Shown one piece after another: positions 1 through 19,036 of a stretch of DNA of 64,000 nucleotides (within the stretch, counting starts at the first letter, position 1; every line of letters starts with the position of its first letter). Source of the DNA: Eunapius fragilis (Eukaryota; Porifera; Demospongiae; Spongillida; Spongillidae); contig OY811981.1 in assembly GCA_963681505.1 (NCBI GenBank), forward strand, positions 1,575,642 to 1,639,641. The letters are read 5' to 3'. Under the pieces are notes generated by a model. It was not told where the DNA came from, made no database searches, and saw only the letters and a list, made by a program, of their open reading frames with translations. A program made the position numbers and the translations under genes.

Positions 1-7219
<7,219 letters not shown>

Positions 7220-7599
7220 TGCAATCACGTGATCACTTCTGCAATTGAGGTCTAGCTCATTATGGTAGCTCGTAAAATTTATTATAACTTTAGGGCGCCC
7301 TTCGTTGATATTTGTTTTTGTTATTGTGTTGTTTACTGCCTTCACTTAGTCCCAGGACCAAGATAGTAACCCCCCCCCCCCCCCCCCCCCCCATTTACAA
7401 ATCAGCACTCGATTAAAGGTGCTTGGAACAACGCGCGATATCGAACATCCTCTTGGCTTAAATGTTCATTTTGGACCCCGATATGCAAATACAAACCCGT
7501 GGTGTCTGCCATTTTGCATATACAGTTAGGCGCAAATCATGAGGGGCGGGGCTGATTTTTACATGGGCGTATTCAAATCCTGAATGAATCACTTCTGCC
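7220..7599. promoter_or_regulatory. Divergent promoter interval VPS35L / formin
   Basis: The 380 bp between the two start codons must hold both 5' ends. It includes a run of about 25 C at 7371-7392. I see no convincing TATA box; placement is inferred from gene geometry alone. Confidence 0.5.
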
Positions 7600-10500
7600 A
7601 TGGCTACGAACGATGGGTGGCCTGAAGCATTCGGGTTCTCCGTGGTAGGAGGCTACCCCGTCACTATCGGTTCTGTGGAGGAGGGGGGCTCGGCACAACA
7701 AGCTGGTCTACAGACAGGAGACATTATAGCGGAGTTGGACGGAGATAACGTACGGGAATACAGCGTTAGCGAGCTGCGCGAGAGAGCCAGAGCAGCTTCA
7801 AAAGTGCCTCCCAGTATGGTGGTGATTTCAAGAATAAGAAACTTGGAGCTATCCCGGAGTAGGGAAGGAGGCTTTGGGATCACGCTTCGAGGGGACGCTC
7901 CGGTTTTCATACGCACGGTAGACTTCCAGAGTTCCGCTTGGTATGCGGGTCTTAGGTCCGGAGACCTCATCTTAGAAGTGAACGAACACGATGTGAAACA
8001 CTCTACGAGGCAAGAGGTACTTGACATTTTCAAGACTGTCAGAAGTACGCTGCGACTGGTGGTTGTGGCGGGAGGATCCCAGGCTGCAACTTTAGTCCAG
8101 TACAGCGCTAATTCTGGCAAACGCATTGAGAGAAAGTACCAGAGGTCAAAAGCCTTTCGTGACAAGGTAATCTATACGCTCCTTCTCTCTTCCTGCTGCC
8201 AGTCGTTCACTCACTCACGTATACCTTTCTTATATGCTAGACTAGCTCGCACTCACGCTTTTTCACTCCTGATTTTCCATTCCTAGTATTTTCATTTATG
8301 ACATATTTGGTTTGCACACGTCAGATAAACTACTACCTTATGGCCGACCTACGCAAGAAGGAGCAGCTCTTTGCACTGCTCAGGCTTTACACAAAGGACA
8401 GAGACATCGACAGCTTAGTGACATCTCTGGACATCCTGTTTGATACTCCCATTGAGAGAAGGCTGCTAGGAGATTTGCGGTAAACATGCACAGCCATGCA
8501 TCAATACATGCCTTGCAGCACAGGATATTTAAAAGTACCACTGTAATGTGCATGTGGGTACAACAATTTGCACGACAGCCTTTGTAAGCATTGAGGCATC
8601 ACAAGGTGATCCTTTTACCGAATTTAGGGCCTTCATTGATCCCACACAAGTGGCTCGCTTTGATGCCCTGATCTCCAAGGGTGGGCACAGAAAGGGATCA
8701 GTCACATCTCTCCCTGGTCAGCTCAGGTAAGCAACATATTTGTGAAACTGAATTTATATTAATGTGTAGTGTTTTATACCAATTAAATCAAAGTTCCTCA
8801 TTTATAAAAATTTAATCACAAGCATTCAGTTTGTGGTGCTTGGTTACAATGCAAACAAGCAATATATTTTCTGTGCCATGCATGCTTCACTCTTAAATGG
8901 CAGTGCGATATAACTTGTATGTGTGTATGCACACACATTGTGGCAATATGGTCTTGTAAGTGTATCAAGCAGAAGTCCTGGGTGTCCCCTGGACCACATA
9001 GCAGTCCTGGGTATCCTCTGGACCACACTGCTGTCCCCAATATTACAACTCTGTAGGAGTAGCATGCCACGTGTATAATAATACGACCAAGAGGATCAAA
9101 CAATGAGATCACAAAAATAAACTTTCTGTATGTATATTATTTCATGGCTGTCAATCCTCCATACCTGTAGTTCTCCTCAAAATGCCGGCTCTCCAAGGTA
9201 ACCACTGTGCCGTGTGATGGTGTATTAATCAGTCTGTCTCTCCTTTACACAGATTAGTAAAGATTGAACGTGGGTGTGGTGAATTTGGGTTCAACCTCAG
9301 CGGAAATGCCCCCGTGTTCATCCGTAGCATAGACCCTTCCAGTCCTGCAAGGTCAGCCAGGCTGAAAGCAGGAGACTATATCCTTGAAGTCAACGGACAA
9401 GATGTCAGGTGAGCTGCATGTGCACATATCCAGAGGTCACATGACAAGGTGGGGGAAGGAGGGTATACTAATAAGAAAGTACGTATGGTCAAATAACCAG
9501 GGAGTACCTAGAGGTCAAATAACCAGAGTTCAAATAACCAAGGAGTACCTAGAGGTCAAATAACCAGAGTTCAAATAACCAAGGAGTACCTAGAGGTCAA
9601 ATAACCAGGGAGTACCTAGAGGTCAAATAACCAGGGAGTACCTAGAGGTCAAATAACCAGGGAGTACCTAGAGGTCAAATAACCAGAGGTCAAATAACCA
9701 GGGAGTACCTAGAGGTCAAATAACCAGAGGTCAAATAACCAGGGAGTACCTAGAGGTCAAATAACCAGAGGTCAAATAACCAGGGAGTACCTAGAAGGTC
9801 AAATAACCAGAGGTCAAATAACCAGGGAGTACCTAGAAGGTCAAATAACCAGAGGTCAAATAAACAGGGAGTACCTAGAATAACCAGTCAAATAACCAGG
9901 GAGTACCTAGATGTCAAATAACCAGAGGTCAAATAACCAGGAAGTACCTAGAGGTCAAATAACTAGGAGGCCATATGACAGGGGATTATCTAGAGGTCAC
10001 ATGACAGAAATACCTAGGTCACATGACTTAAGCTGTATGAGACGCTAGGGCCCCAACCATTCTATCCACAGGTCAGCTACTCACTCCCATGTGGTGCAGC
10101 TGTTGAAGGCCAGTGGGGCCTCACCATATCTGCTGGTAGCTGCCAGCACCAGTGGTGACAGCAGAAGAGCCAGCCTTGTCTCCACTGCCTCCAGCCTGCG
10201 CAGCGGTCTGGGCACCTCCAGAGGTGTTAGATCCACAGCATTCCGGGATAAGGTACAGTGACATCATACAGTAGTGACATCATACAGTAGTGACATCACA
10301 GCAGTGTACACATGGGGTGAAGGGGAGGGGCCATTATATACTGTAAGGGGCTAGGATGTGATACTCTGTGCCCCTACAAGTGTCATGAGGTCATAGTGAA
10401 CATGAGCTAAGCCTACCTGGAGAGGCCCTGTTAAAACAGGGGGTGTGGTTTTTGGGTGTGGTCCTGAAGGAACAGGCTATGCTATGCTATATGCATGTAG

Positions 10501-12964
10501 TGGATCTGGCATATGGTCCTGAAGGCTAGAAGATCAACACATTACCTCTTTCAGATGGAGGCCACCCTTATGGCAGATGAAAAGCATGCTGTCCTCCAAC
10601 TGCTCTCACGGTACTCACAACATAGGTATGTGGAGTGTAACACGGGGAGCTTGTTAGTTCACCATGGCAACCAATGTTATCTTGTAGGGACCTGCACAAA
10701 CTGGTGGAAGGGCTGGCTGACATTCTCAGTGATCCAAAAAAGGCATCCATATTTCACTACATCTGTCAGCTGCTACCAGAGGAGGTGCAGAGAGAGTTTG
10801 ATCATATGGCCGCCATGTCTATTGCATACGGTATATGAATGGTGTGGGGAGGAGGTTAACACCTGAGGGAAGGGGGGGAGGAAATTATTAATGGTACCAG
10901 GAGGTTATGAATGGTGGGGGTGTGGGGTGGTTACCAATAGTCTCTAAGGGTTTACTAGTGGACTAAGGGAGGGGTGGATTGTGTGACGATGAATTTACAC
11001 GTGCCTTTTGATTTCTATGACCACACTAGGACAGAGTGGTCTGGGGCCTCACCAGATGGCTAGCTCAGGTGACCAGTCAGATGATGTCATGTACCTGGCA
11101 CAGGTCAGCCAGCTGCCACAGAGCGGTAAGCCATGGAATGCTTTGTGCCAAGCCCAAATGGGGGAAGCCATCAAAGGTCTCCCCCACTCCAGATGTTCAC
11201 ACTAGCCGACATGTGGCAAGCACTCAGTTCCATCATGGAAGGGGCCATGGGAGGGATCACGAGAGGAGAAGGCAGGGTCCAATGGCCAGTGGAGGGTCTG
11301 GAACAGCAGCAGATTTTGAATTGCAGGACACAACGATACAAATACCAGGAGGAAGCATTGGTGGTAAGTGGAATGTAAAGGGTTAAAGTTTAAGTGATTA
11401 GGCAAGATGGTTAAGTGATGTAATACTGGAGCAGGTCTATCTAAACATTATTTGGTAATCATCAGGTATCTATCTACTGTCCACATGCACACCCATCACG
11501 ACATATGCACACCCATCATGACATATGCACACCCATCACGACATATGCACACCCATCACGACATATGCACACCCATCACGACATATGCACACCCATCACG
11601 ACATATGCACACCCATCATGACATATGCACACCCATCATGACATATGCACACCCATCATGACATATGAATGAACTTTTCAGATGAACGGCAACCTGAGGA
11701 TGGAGCAGTTCTTCAAGCAAAGGGGGAGTGGCCAGTCAGCACTCCAGGTACGTCAGAAAAATAATGCTGCCCCACCCCATCTCCCTCCTCCTGCCCCACC
11801 CCATCTCCCTCCTCCTGCCACACCCCACCTCCCTCCTCTTGCCCCACCCCATCTCCCTCCTCTTGCCCCACCCCATCTCCCTCCTCTTGCCCCACCCCAT
11901 CTCCCTCCTCCTACCCCACCCCATCTCCCTCCTCTTGCCCCACCCCATCTCCCTCCTCCTACCCCACCCCATCTCCCTCCTCTTGCCCCACTCCATCTCC
12001 CTCCTCCTACCCCACCCCATCTCCCTCCTCTTGCCCCACCCCATCTCCCTCCTCCTGCCCCACCCCATCTCCCTCCTCCTGCCCCACCCCATCTCCCTCC
12101 TCTTGCCCCACCCCATCTCCCTCCTCCTGCCCCACCCCATCTCCCTCCTCTTGCCCCACCCCATCTCCCTCCCCTTGCCCCACCTCCTCCTGCTCAACCC
12201 TCCCCCTCAACACCCCAAGAGCGATTTGGCTTTCATGTGAAGGTACATATGAGAAAGTTCACATCTTTGTGTGCAGTTTAAGGTTTCAAATAAAATAAAA
12301 ATTTCTGCAAATTTTTCTATCAAATGATCATTATCACTTTCCGAAGTCAAATTGATCAAATTACTAATATATCCCATTAAAAGTCATTTTAATCAGGTAC
12401 ATCAATTGTATTAATTATTTTCCAATATAGCTGGATCAAGTGTGCAGAGACATACTCCTACAAAAATTAAGTCACCACAACATGGTACCCATCTCTCTTA
12501 CATCTCAAATGTTGCATCACATCAGTGCTTGTTCCAGGCCCAACAGAAGCAGCTGCTGGTTTGGAGGGTGCTCCTTCCATTGTTTCATCTCAAGGCACTA
12601 CTGACCCCCCTCCCCCTCCCCCCCCTCCACCTCCTCCTCCTCCTTTCACACCTATGTTTGGCCCAGATGGGGTGCCCATTCCCCCTCCTCCCCCTCCCCC
12701 CACTTCTTCACATCAGACCTCCAGCAATCTGAAGAGGGTGAACTGGGACAAGCTGAGCTCCACTGAGGGTACCATCTGGAGGGAGGTCAGCCATTTGAAA
12801 TGCTGGGCCACCATATTCATGCACACATTGCCCTGAACACACACACAGCTGAGTGGTCTGGAGGATGCTCTTGAGTACTGTGAAATAGAGAACAAGTTTT
12901 CAAACCAAAAAACCAAGGATGGTAGGAAACCTGTGTGTGTGTGTGTATGTGTGTGTGTGTGTGT

Positions 12965-13034
<70 letters not shown>

Positions 13035-13130
13035 CTATACAACCTGTCTCTCTGTTAGCCAAAGGATCAAAACAGAAGCAAAACCCAACAGTTCTTGACT
13101 CAAAGAAAGCCTACAACCTTTGTAAGGGTG

Positions 13131-13211
<81 letters not shown>

Positions 13212-16209
13212 CTTCCTTCCCATACTAGGCAGTTGGCAATGTCTAGTCAAATCCTCTGTCTCTTTCATCTCTTTTGGGTGTGGGCTGGGATAACACGGGC
13301 ATACAATAAGTAAAGAAAGGGAAACTGTTTTGTTTTCTGTCACTCTTAATTAGGATGTGTATGGGTAGGGAGGGGTGGGAAAAGGGTGGGGGGAGGGATC
13401 TGACACCTCAGTTCTCCGATCTAGACTTAACCCTCCGCCCTCCACCTTAGCCATCCTATTGGGCCACCTTAAGCTCCCGGTCGAGCAGGTCAAGCAAGCA
13501 GTGCTGTCATGTGACAGCAGCCTTCTCTCTGAGCAGCACTGGAGGCAGATGGAGGCCTTTGCACCTGACCAAAGAGAGGTTGGGTCTGCTCCCCCATCCC
13601 TGACCTTGTGGACCACACCCCCATCCCTGACCTTATGGACCACACCCCTAACCCTATGGACCATACCCCATCCCTAACCCTATGGACCATACCCCATCCC
13701 TGACCTTGTGGACCACACCCCTAACCTATGGACCACACCCCATCCCTGACCTTGTGGACCACACCCCTAACCTATGGACCACACCCCCATCCCTAATCTT
13801 GTGGACTTGTTCCTTGCAGTGTGAGAGCTATGCACAGAGTGGAGAGCTCTCGGCAGTGATGGGTGCGGCAGACAAGTTCTCTTGTGAGGTACAAGCAGTG
13901 GGTGTGGCATTGTCACACTTGGCATAAAATCTTTCCTCCTTCCTTCTCTCCTTTCTATTCCCTCCTCCATTCTCCCTACCTCCTCCTTCCTTCTCTCCTT
14001 TCTATTCCCTCCTCCATCCTCTTCTCTTGTGGTCAGATGAGCACTTTACCATTTTATCGTGAGCGCTTACAAGCCATTATTTTCAAGATGTACTTCAAAG
14101 AAAAAGTGGAAGAGATAAGACCAGTGGGTCCCCATTGCTATGCACCCCTATCACGGGTCCCCATGGTTATGCACCCCTATCATGTGTTACCATGGCTACG
14201 CACCCCTATCATGGTCTGTCCCCTCCTTCGTAGGACCTCGAGAGGATAATTGAGGCATCCTTACAGCTGCAAAACAGCAAACACCTCAAGCGAATTCTGG
14301 AGGTATGTGTCCCCACCCCCTACGTGTGCCCCACCCCTACGTGTGCCCCACCCCCTATGTGCCCCACCCCCTATGTGCCCCACCTCTTATGTGTGCCCCA
14401 CCCTATGTGTGCCCCATCCCCTATGTGTGCCCCACCCCCTATGTGCCCCACCCCCTTAGATTGTACTTGCCATTGGGAATTACATGAACGCTGGACACAA
14501 ACGGATTGGATCAGCACAGGGATTCAGAATCAGCTTCCTCACCCAGGTCAGCTGATTGCTCCTGCTGTGTTCTCCACCCCATTACCCCTCCACCCCCACT
14601 ATCCCTCCACCCCCACTATCCCTCCACCCTGACCCCCTCAACTTGCCCCATTGTTCTCTTAATATATGCCTATACCACACAAAGCTGAAAAGCCTTCGCA
14701 CAACTGACAACAAATCAACATTGCTTCACTTCCTCACTGCAACTGTGGAACGAAAGTTTCCCAACGCAGTAAACTTCCACAAAGACATACCAGCTGTGGG
14801 CAAGGCTGCTAGAGGTAGCCGCAACTTTAATGGTGCTCACCTTTTATAAAGGAACCTTCCCTCATGTCCCCTCTTGTACCTCTTGTCCCCTCCTCTCTCC
14901 TCTCCTTGTGTCCCTCTTTATTTCCTTCAGTGTCTGGTCAAACTCTGGAAGATGAGATTGCAGATCTGAGTGAGAAACTTGACGTATGTCACCATGGCAA
15001 TGGCACATTTACCATTACTAGCTCCTCTCCCCAACAGACCACCCAGAGAAGTATCAGTGCAGTACGCGCTAGTGTTGGAGAGAGGGTATTAGGGGACAGG
15101 TTTGAAGAAGTAATGAGTGTATCCTCACCTCAAACGAAGTCTGGGGCCTGTGGTCTGGAGACTAGATATCTATGTTACCCAGGTTGCAATTTGTCTTTGA
15201 CCCCGTGAGCTAGGCATTTGTGTCAGAAGCAGAGCAGGATATGACCAAGCTGGTGAGGCTTCACCAGCAGATGAAGCAGGAGTACCAGAGGGCTGCAAAG
15301 TTCTTTGGCGAGGACCCTGCCAAAATACGAATTGATGAATTCTATGGAGCATTTGCTGGATTTGTCACAGATTTTGAGGTATGTATTTTAATTAGGTCAC
15401 CCACCAAAACCCCACCTCTTAAATGAATTGAACTCTCACCACTGTGTAGGCTGCTTTGAAAGAGATCAGAACTGCCAGGGAACAAGAGCTGCAAAGAGAA
15501 AAGAGACTTAAGGAGATAGAGGTATGGAAATTGAAATGGGGTATGGGAATTGAACTAGAGGTATGGGAATGGAGCTAGAGGTATGAGAGGTATGGGATTG
15601 AAATGGGGGTATGGGAATGGTGCTAGAGGTATGGGAATGGAACTAGAGGTATGGGAATGGTGCTAGAGGTATGGGAATGGTGCTAGAGGTATGGGAATGG
15701 TGCTAGAGGTATGGGAATGGTGCTAGAGGTATGGGAATGGTGCTAGAGGTATGGGAATGGAGCTAGAGGTATGGAAATGGAGCTAGAGGAATGAGATGTA
15801 TGGGAATGACGGAGGGCATTAAGGTGTGTCTTACACTACTGGGTTTTGTCATAGCTACGTGTGCAAAGCCAAGATGTGATGTGTGTCATGTGCATAATTT
15901 TTGTTTCCATAGGAACGCACAAAGAGGAGAACTTTTCGTCTTAGTGGTTCATCCCTTCCTCACCTTCTAAGCCCTTCAAAGCAGCAACCAGAGCACCTAG
16001 AAGGTGACCCCAAATCATACCCTGAAGCTAAAGGGAGGAGACCTACTGACCCTGAGGTACCCAGTGACAGGGAACAGTTAAAATGGGACAACAGGAGCCA
16101 CACTGCAAGCAATGATTCTATTGCTGGTCCTGAAGAACAAGACGTGTTCCCTCTGCAAGACCAACTTGCAAATAGTGGTCTGGAGTTTGATGGGGAAACA
16201 AACTTCTGA
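7600..16209 (+). CDS. GRID2IP-like: Delphilin/GRID2IP-like formin: PDZ-PDZ-HN-PDZ-HN-FH1-FH2
   Basis: A formin that would link PDZ-bound membrane partners to actin nucleation by its FH2 domain. Exons: 7600-8166, 8325-8479, 8589-8726, 9253-9408, 10072-10252, 10555-10625, 10688-10830, 11030-11125, 11193-11363, 11682-11747, 12222-12242, 12431-12484, 12526-12785, 12849-12921, 13065-13121, 13451-13578, 13820-13888, 14037-14123, 14234-14302, 14460-14546, 14685-14814, 14931-14983, 15214-15378, 15450-15521 and 15913-16209; they sum to 1121 residues. PDZ1 is about residues 8-85, PDZ2 88-165 (GGFGITLRGDAPVFIRTVD), harmonin-N-like repeat 1 190-280, PDZ3 287-375 (EFGFNLSGNAPVFIRSID), HN repeat 2 400-470 and FH1 polyproline 632-668. 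FH2 runs from KRVNWDKLSSTEGTIW at about 674 to 1010, with VLDSKKAYNL, LLGHLKLPVEQV and GNYMNAGHKRIGSAQGF. The 21-nt exon at 12222 is the least certain call. The 3' tail is copied twice downstream. Confidence 0.9.
9475..9975. repeat. Mixed 14/26-bp minisatellite in a formin intron
   Basis: Irregular alternation of AGAGGTCAAATAACC and AGGGAGTACCTAGAGGTC in the intron 9409-10071. Each unit contains CTAGAG|GTCA, a weak donor look-alike, but it is not a copy of the flanking exon end. Confidence 0.88.
11483..11672. repeat. 20-bp minisatellite, about 10 copies, in a formin intron
   Basis: Unit ACACCCATCACGACATATGC with C/T variation, in the intron 11364-11681 immediately before the exon at 11682. 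Confidence 0.92.
11767..12185. repeat. 24-bp proline-codon-like minisatellite in a formin intron
   Basis: About 17 copies of CCCCACCCCATCTCCCTCCT plus CTTG. It reads as PPHLPPLA in one frame and resembles an FH1 region, but the formin frame entering from 11682-11747 hits a stop just after the donor, so I treat the array as intronic. Confidence 0.85.
12936..13210. repeat. (GT)n and (CA)n microsatellites flanking a 57-bp formin exon
   Basis: GT tract 12936-13033 precedes and CA tract 13131-13209 follows the exon 13065-13121. The two tracts are mutually complementary, so they could pair in the pre-mRNA and loop the exon out. Confidence 0.9.
13580..13805. repeat. Minisatellite CCATCCCTGACCTTGTGGAC in a formin intron
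   Basis: Irregular units about 27-44 bp long, with CCACACCCCTAACCTATGGA variants, between exons 13451-13578 and 13820-13888. Confidence 0.85.
14124..14215. repeat. Three-copy repeat starting at a formin 5' splice site
   Basis: The intron starts GTGGGTCCCCATTGCTATGC and continues ACCCCTATCA. The same ~28-bp block follows as GGGTCCCCATGGTTATGCAC and again as TTACCATGGCTACGCACCCC, so the first repeat copy is the start of the intron itself. Confidence 0.75.
14303..14458. repeat. 17-bp repeat starting at a formin 5' splice site
   Basis: Donor GTATGTGTCCCCACCCCC is followed by about 9 degenerate copies of TATGTGTGCCCCACCCC; the donor is the first unit of the array. Confidence 0.78.
15515..15805. 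repeat. 20-bp minisatellite containing the formin exon-24 splice donor
   Basis: The exon ends GAGATAGAG|GTATGGAAATTG. About 13 units of CTAGAG|GTATGGGAATGGTG follow, each repeating the AGAG|GTATGG junction. The duplicate at 26018-26175 has about half as many units. Confidence 0.85.
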
Positions 16210-16384
16210 CCTTTCATCAAGTGCAATTTTTTGATCACATCTGTTTTATTATTTCATCTATTAGTGTATGATACATGAACGGGACCCACCAACACACGGA
16301 TATGCATTTATGAATGGTGACCACATCCAGATGTTGTAATATAAGATCCTAGAAGGTCCATACGCACAATACAAAGGGTACTAT

Positions 16385-16440
16385 AGTCAATCGTCGTAAG
16401 GAAAAACGCCCCACTGGAAGTGGCCAAACCATACCCAGGA
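16385..16440 (-). pseudogene. Antisense remnant of the last TEX47-like exon, copy 1
   Basis: The minus strand reads MVWPLPV then shifts frame, matching the true terminal exon at 35877-35923 (ELVWPLPVRLFPYDD). It sits about 180 bp past the formin stop, in the same order as the intact locus at 35.6-35.9 kb. Confidence 0.75.
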
Positions 16441-17411
16441 TGTCATTACACAGTTGTCCGTGTAAACAACCTGTTGTAGTTTGCAAGACTCTCAAATGAA
16501 TATTGCTGTAAACGCACCTTATCAAATAAGAAGTTTCATGTTACTGATATATATGTTAGCTATAATACCTAGTTTAAGACAACGAAGTGCCATGATTAGC
16601 ACATCAACCACCTACATGTGCAGAAGAGGAGTGTGGTGTGTGGTATTACAGCTGACAGATAACACCAAACTCCTTGTTTGTGTGGAGAGACAAGAACCAG
16701 TCATCCTGCACTCGCATAAGTTCTAAAAGGGTGGAGTACCATACAGGTAAGACTGTCTTCTGTTCTACAAGTTTTTAAAGGTATGGAGAATCTTGTTTAC
16801 GTGCAACAGGCAACCTTGTGTTAACGACATCTGGTTACGTGTAGTAGGAGTGAACTCATTATTGGTGGAACATCAACAGTTGAGTTATCTTAGTATTGCA
16901 ATGAATATAGATGGCTTTATGGCTTATTCAGGAGCGTAGAAACGTAAACAAGATAGGGGTGACCCAGAGGGTGTGCCCAATATAAATTCAGCGTACTCTA
17001 TACATAATGCTCTCCCCCGGATCTTACGCCTGTTATATTTTATCTATTACACGTATAGCTTCTTACCCAGATCAGTCTGGGTACGAGACAAATACATATA
17101 AACTACTATACCTGACTGCATGGCGCTTCCCACCCAAAAACCACCGCGCGCGCTCAAATATAAGCCTTACTGAAAACACCATACAGTATGTATAGGAGTT
17201 GGAGGGACGATACGCTCCCACTTAGCTGATCCGCAGTGAAGCAGTTGAGAAGGAACCGATCACGATGTACTCCCACGGTCCGCTGTATAGGTATGTGCGA
17301 AGCGTATATGCGTAGTCATGTGTAGAACCCTGACCCAGTTCTACTTAATACGTTGATTTAAAAGGTGCGAAAGTTGCGAAGCGTTCAGGATGGGCAACAG
17401 TGCTCACCATA

Positions 17412-17471
17412 CAGTCTGACCTCGTTAAGAGCGCAGGGAACAAACACGGCGCTCTTAACGAGGTCAGACTG
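17412..17471. mobile_element. 60-bp hairpin MITE with TA target duplication
   Basis: Arms begin CAGTCTGACCTCGTTAAGAG and are perfectly complementary over 23 nt with a 14-nt loop, flanked by TA on both sides (17410-17411 and 17472-17473). The sister duplicate has the empty site near 28128 (CTCACATACCCT). TA duplication and CAGT ends suggest a Tc1/mariner-pogo derivative. Confidence 0.88.
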
Positions 17472-18164
17472 TACCCAGTCCCTCTCCGCCCGGCCTCCCT
17501 CACTTCTCTATATGTATAAGTTAACCTAAGACAACCATAGGTTCGACTGGATGCGACTTAGGTTAACTTGGATGCGACTTAGTTAACTTATTGGATGCGA
17601 CTATCCGCCCCTCTCTATCAGCTCGATCGCTGGCGATGTTCAAACGGACCAGATATAGGGTCCGATTTTGGATACAAATTGGATAGCCTAGATCAGATCC
17701 GTTCGATTTCGATCGCGGTACAGTACCGGCTCGCAACAGCGGAAAAGTCACGGCTCACAAACATAGCACACCCTTACCGCTTTCATCGGTCATTTGGTGG
17801 AGGGCGGTCCGATCGATTGATATCGATACAGTACATGTACATGCGATCCCACATTGTCCCATCCATAGCGAAGGTGTTTGTGTTCCTAGCGATCGCTACA
17901 ACCCACCGCTAATGATATTCATTTCATCAAGGAACTCATTAGTGTCAACTATACCCCTGTTGGTCCTCCAGCAGTTATGAACTTCTTACCTTTGGCTAGA
18001 ATGAAAAAAAACTTACCTGTACACACCTCACCCTAAGGCAGATAGGCAGGTTGCATATTAATGCCAGTTCCAACACTGTTAGAGTGAGACAGACAACACA
18101 AGTAACATGCATGATGCTTGGTAAGGTCAGTTTGTATTGTGCTGTAATTCCTTCCAGCACTCAT

Positions 18165-18255
18165 ATTGTACACAGGCCACATCATATTGTATGCAGGCCA
18201 GATCATATTGTACATAGGCCACATCATATTGTATGCAGGCCAGATCATATTCTGT
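18165..18255. repeat. Short tandem repeat CATCATATTGTATGCAGGCC
   Basis: About four 19-20-bp units alternating CACATCATATTGTA and CAGATCATATTGTA, in intergenic DNA. Confidence 0.8.
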
Positions 18256-18530
18256 CCAGCGATTACATAATACTTACATTCCAACGTCGGGAGGAGTAAT
18301 GTATGAAAATATTATCTTCTGCAATTAGTGTGTTAATGCTTTAATTAGAAACGCGTGTCATGGATAATTGCAAGTTGTGTGGTGCAAATACACACCCAGG
18401 AAAGTTCAAATTTGTATCATAACTGGTGATTGTGTCATAGCAAAAAACATATTTGAAACGTTGATGTAGGTAGCAGATATGTATCAAAAATGTATTGCTA
18501 CTTATCTGATACAATTATGTATACACTTAC

Positions 18531-18986
18531 TAGTTGGGCGTAGCCCGACCTTCGCGTATTGGCGGCGGAAGGTCGGGTATAAGCCTATACAGTAGCGGCT
18601 CGCTAGAGTGGAAAATCACACCTCGCTAGAGTGGAAAATAGCGATGGTTCATTGACCTCATAACATTTTCAGATCGCCCGCTTTAAAAACTGTGGTATCA
18701 CTGATTAGGTTGTTTTTCAATTTAAGCGCGTGACTTACGCATGACCCTAAAACAATTTTTAAGGACTGTATCTTGTTTTTGTCGCTTCGCACACACGCAC
18801 GCACACATGTTGCATTGCAAAACGACACATAAGGGCATACGAGTCAAGAAAATGAGATACAAACCACGGAGCGTACGGTTCACCTTTTTCGTAGCAACAA
18901 TGCAGGTATATGTGCTTGGATATCGAGACCCGTGTTGATCAAAGCGCTAGATAAGTAAAATGTTGCATTTGCGCATGTGTTATGAA

Positions 18987-19036
<50 letters not shown>

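Larger units (their letters stand above)
15155..17830. repeat. Segmental duplication, copy 1 (formin 3' tail plus downstream DNA)
   Basis: Sequence from about GACTAGAT at 15158 through the last three formin exons and some 1.6 kb downstream recurs at about 25660-28880 (copy 2). A shorter stretch recurs at 35040-35930 (copy 3). Only copy 1 is joined to the rest of the gene. Breakpoints are read by eye and good to a few tens of bases. Confidence 0.88.

Noticed and set aside
11682-12281. Continuous proline-rich frame that could be an extended FH1 domain
   Set aside because: The formin reading frame entering at 11682 is a different frame and meets a stop right after the donor at 11748; the real FH1 polyproline is at about 12600-12700 in the exon with the FH2 start.
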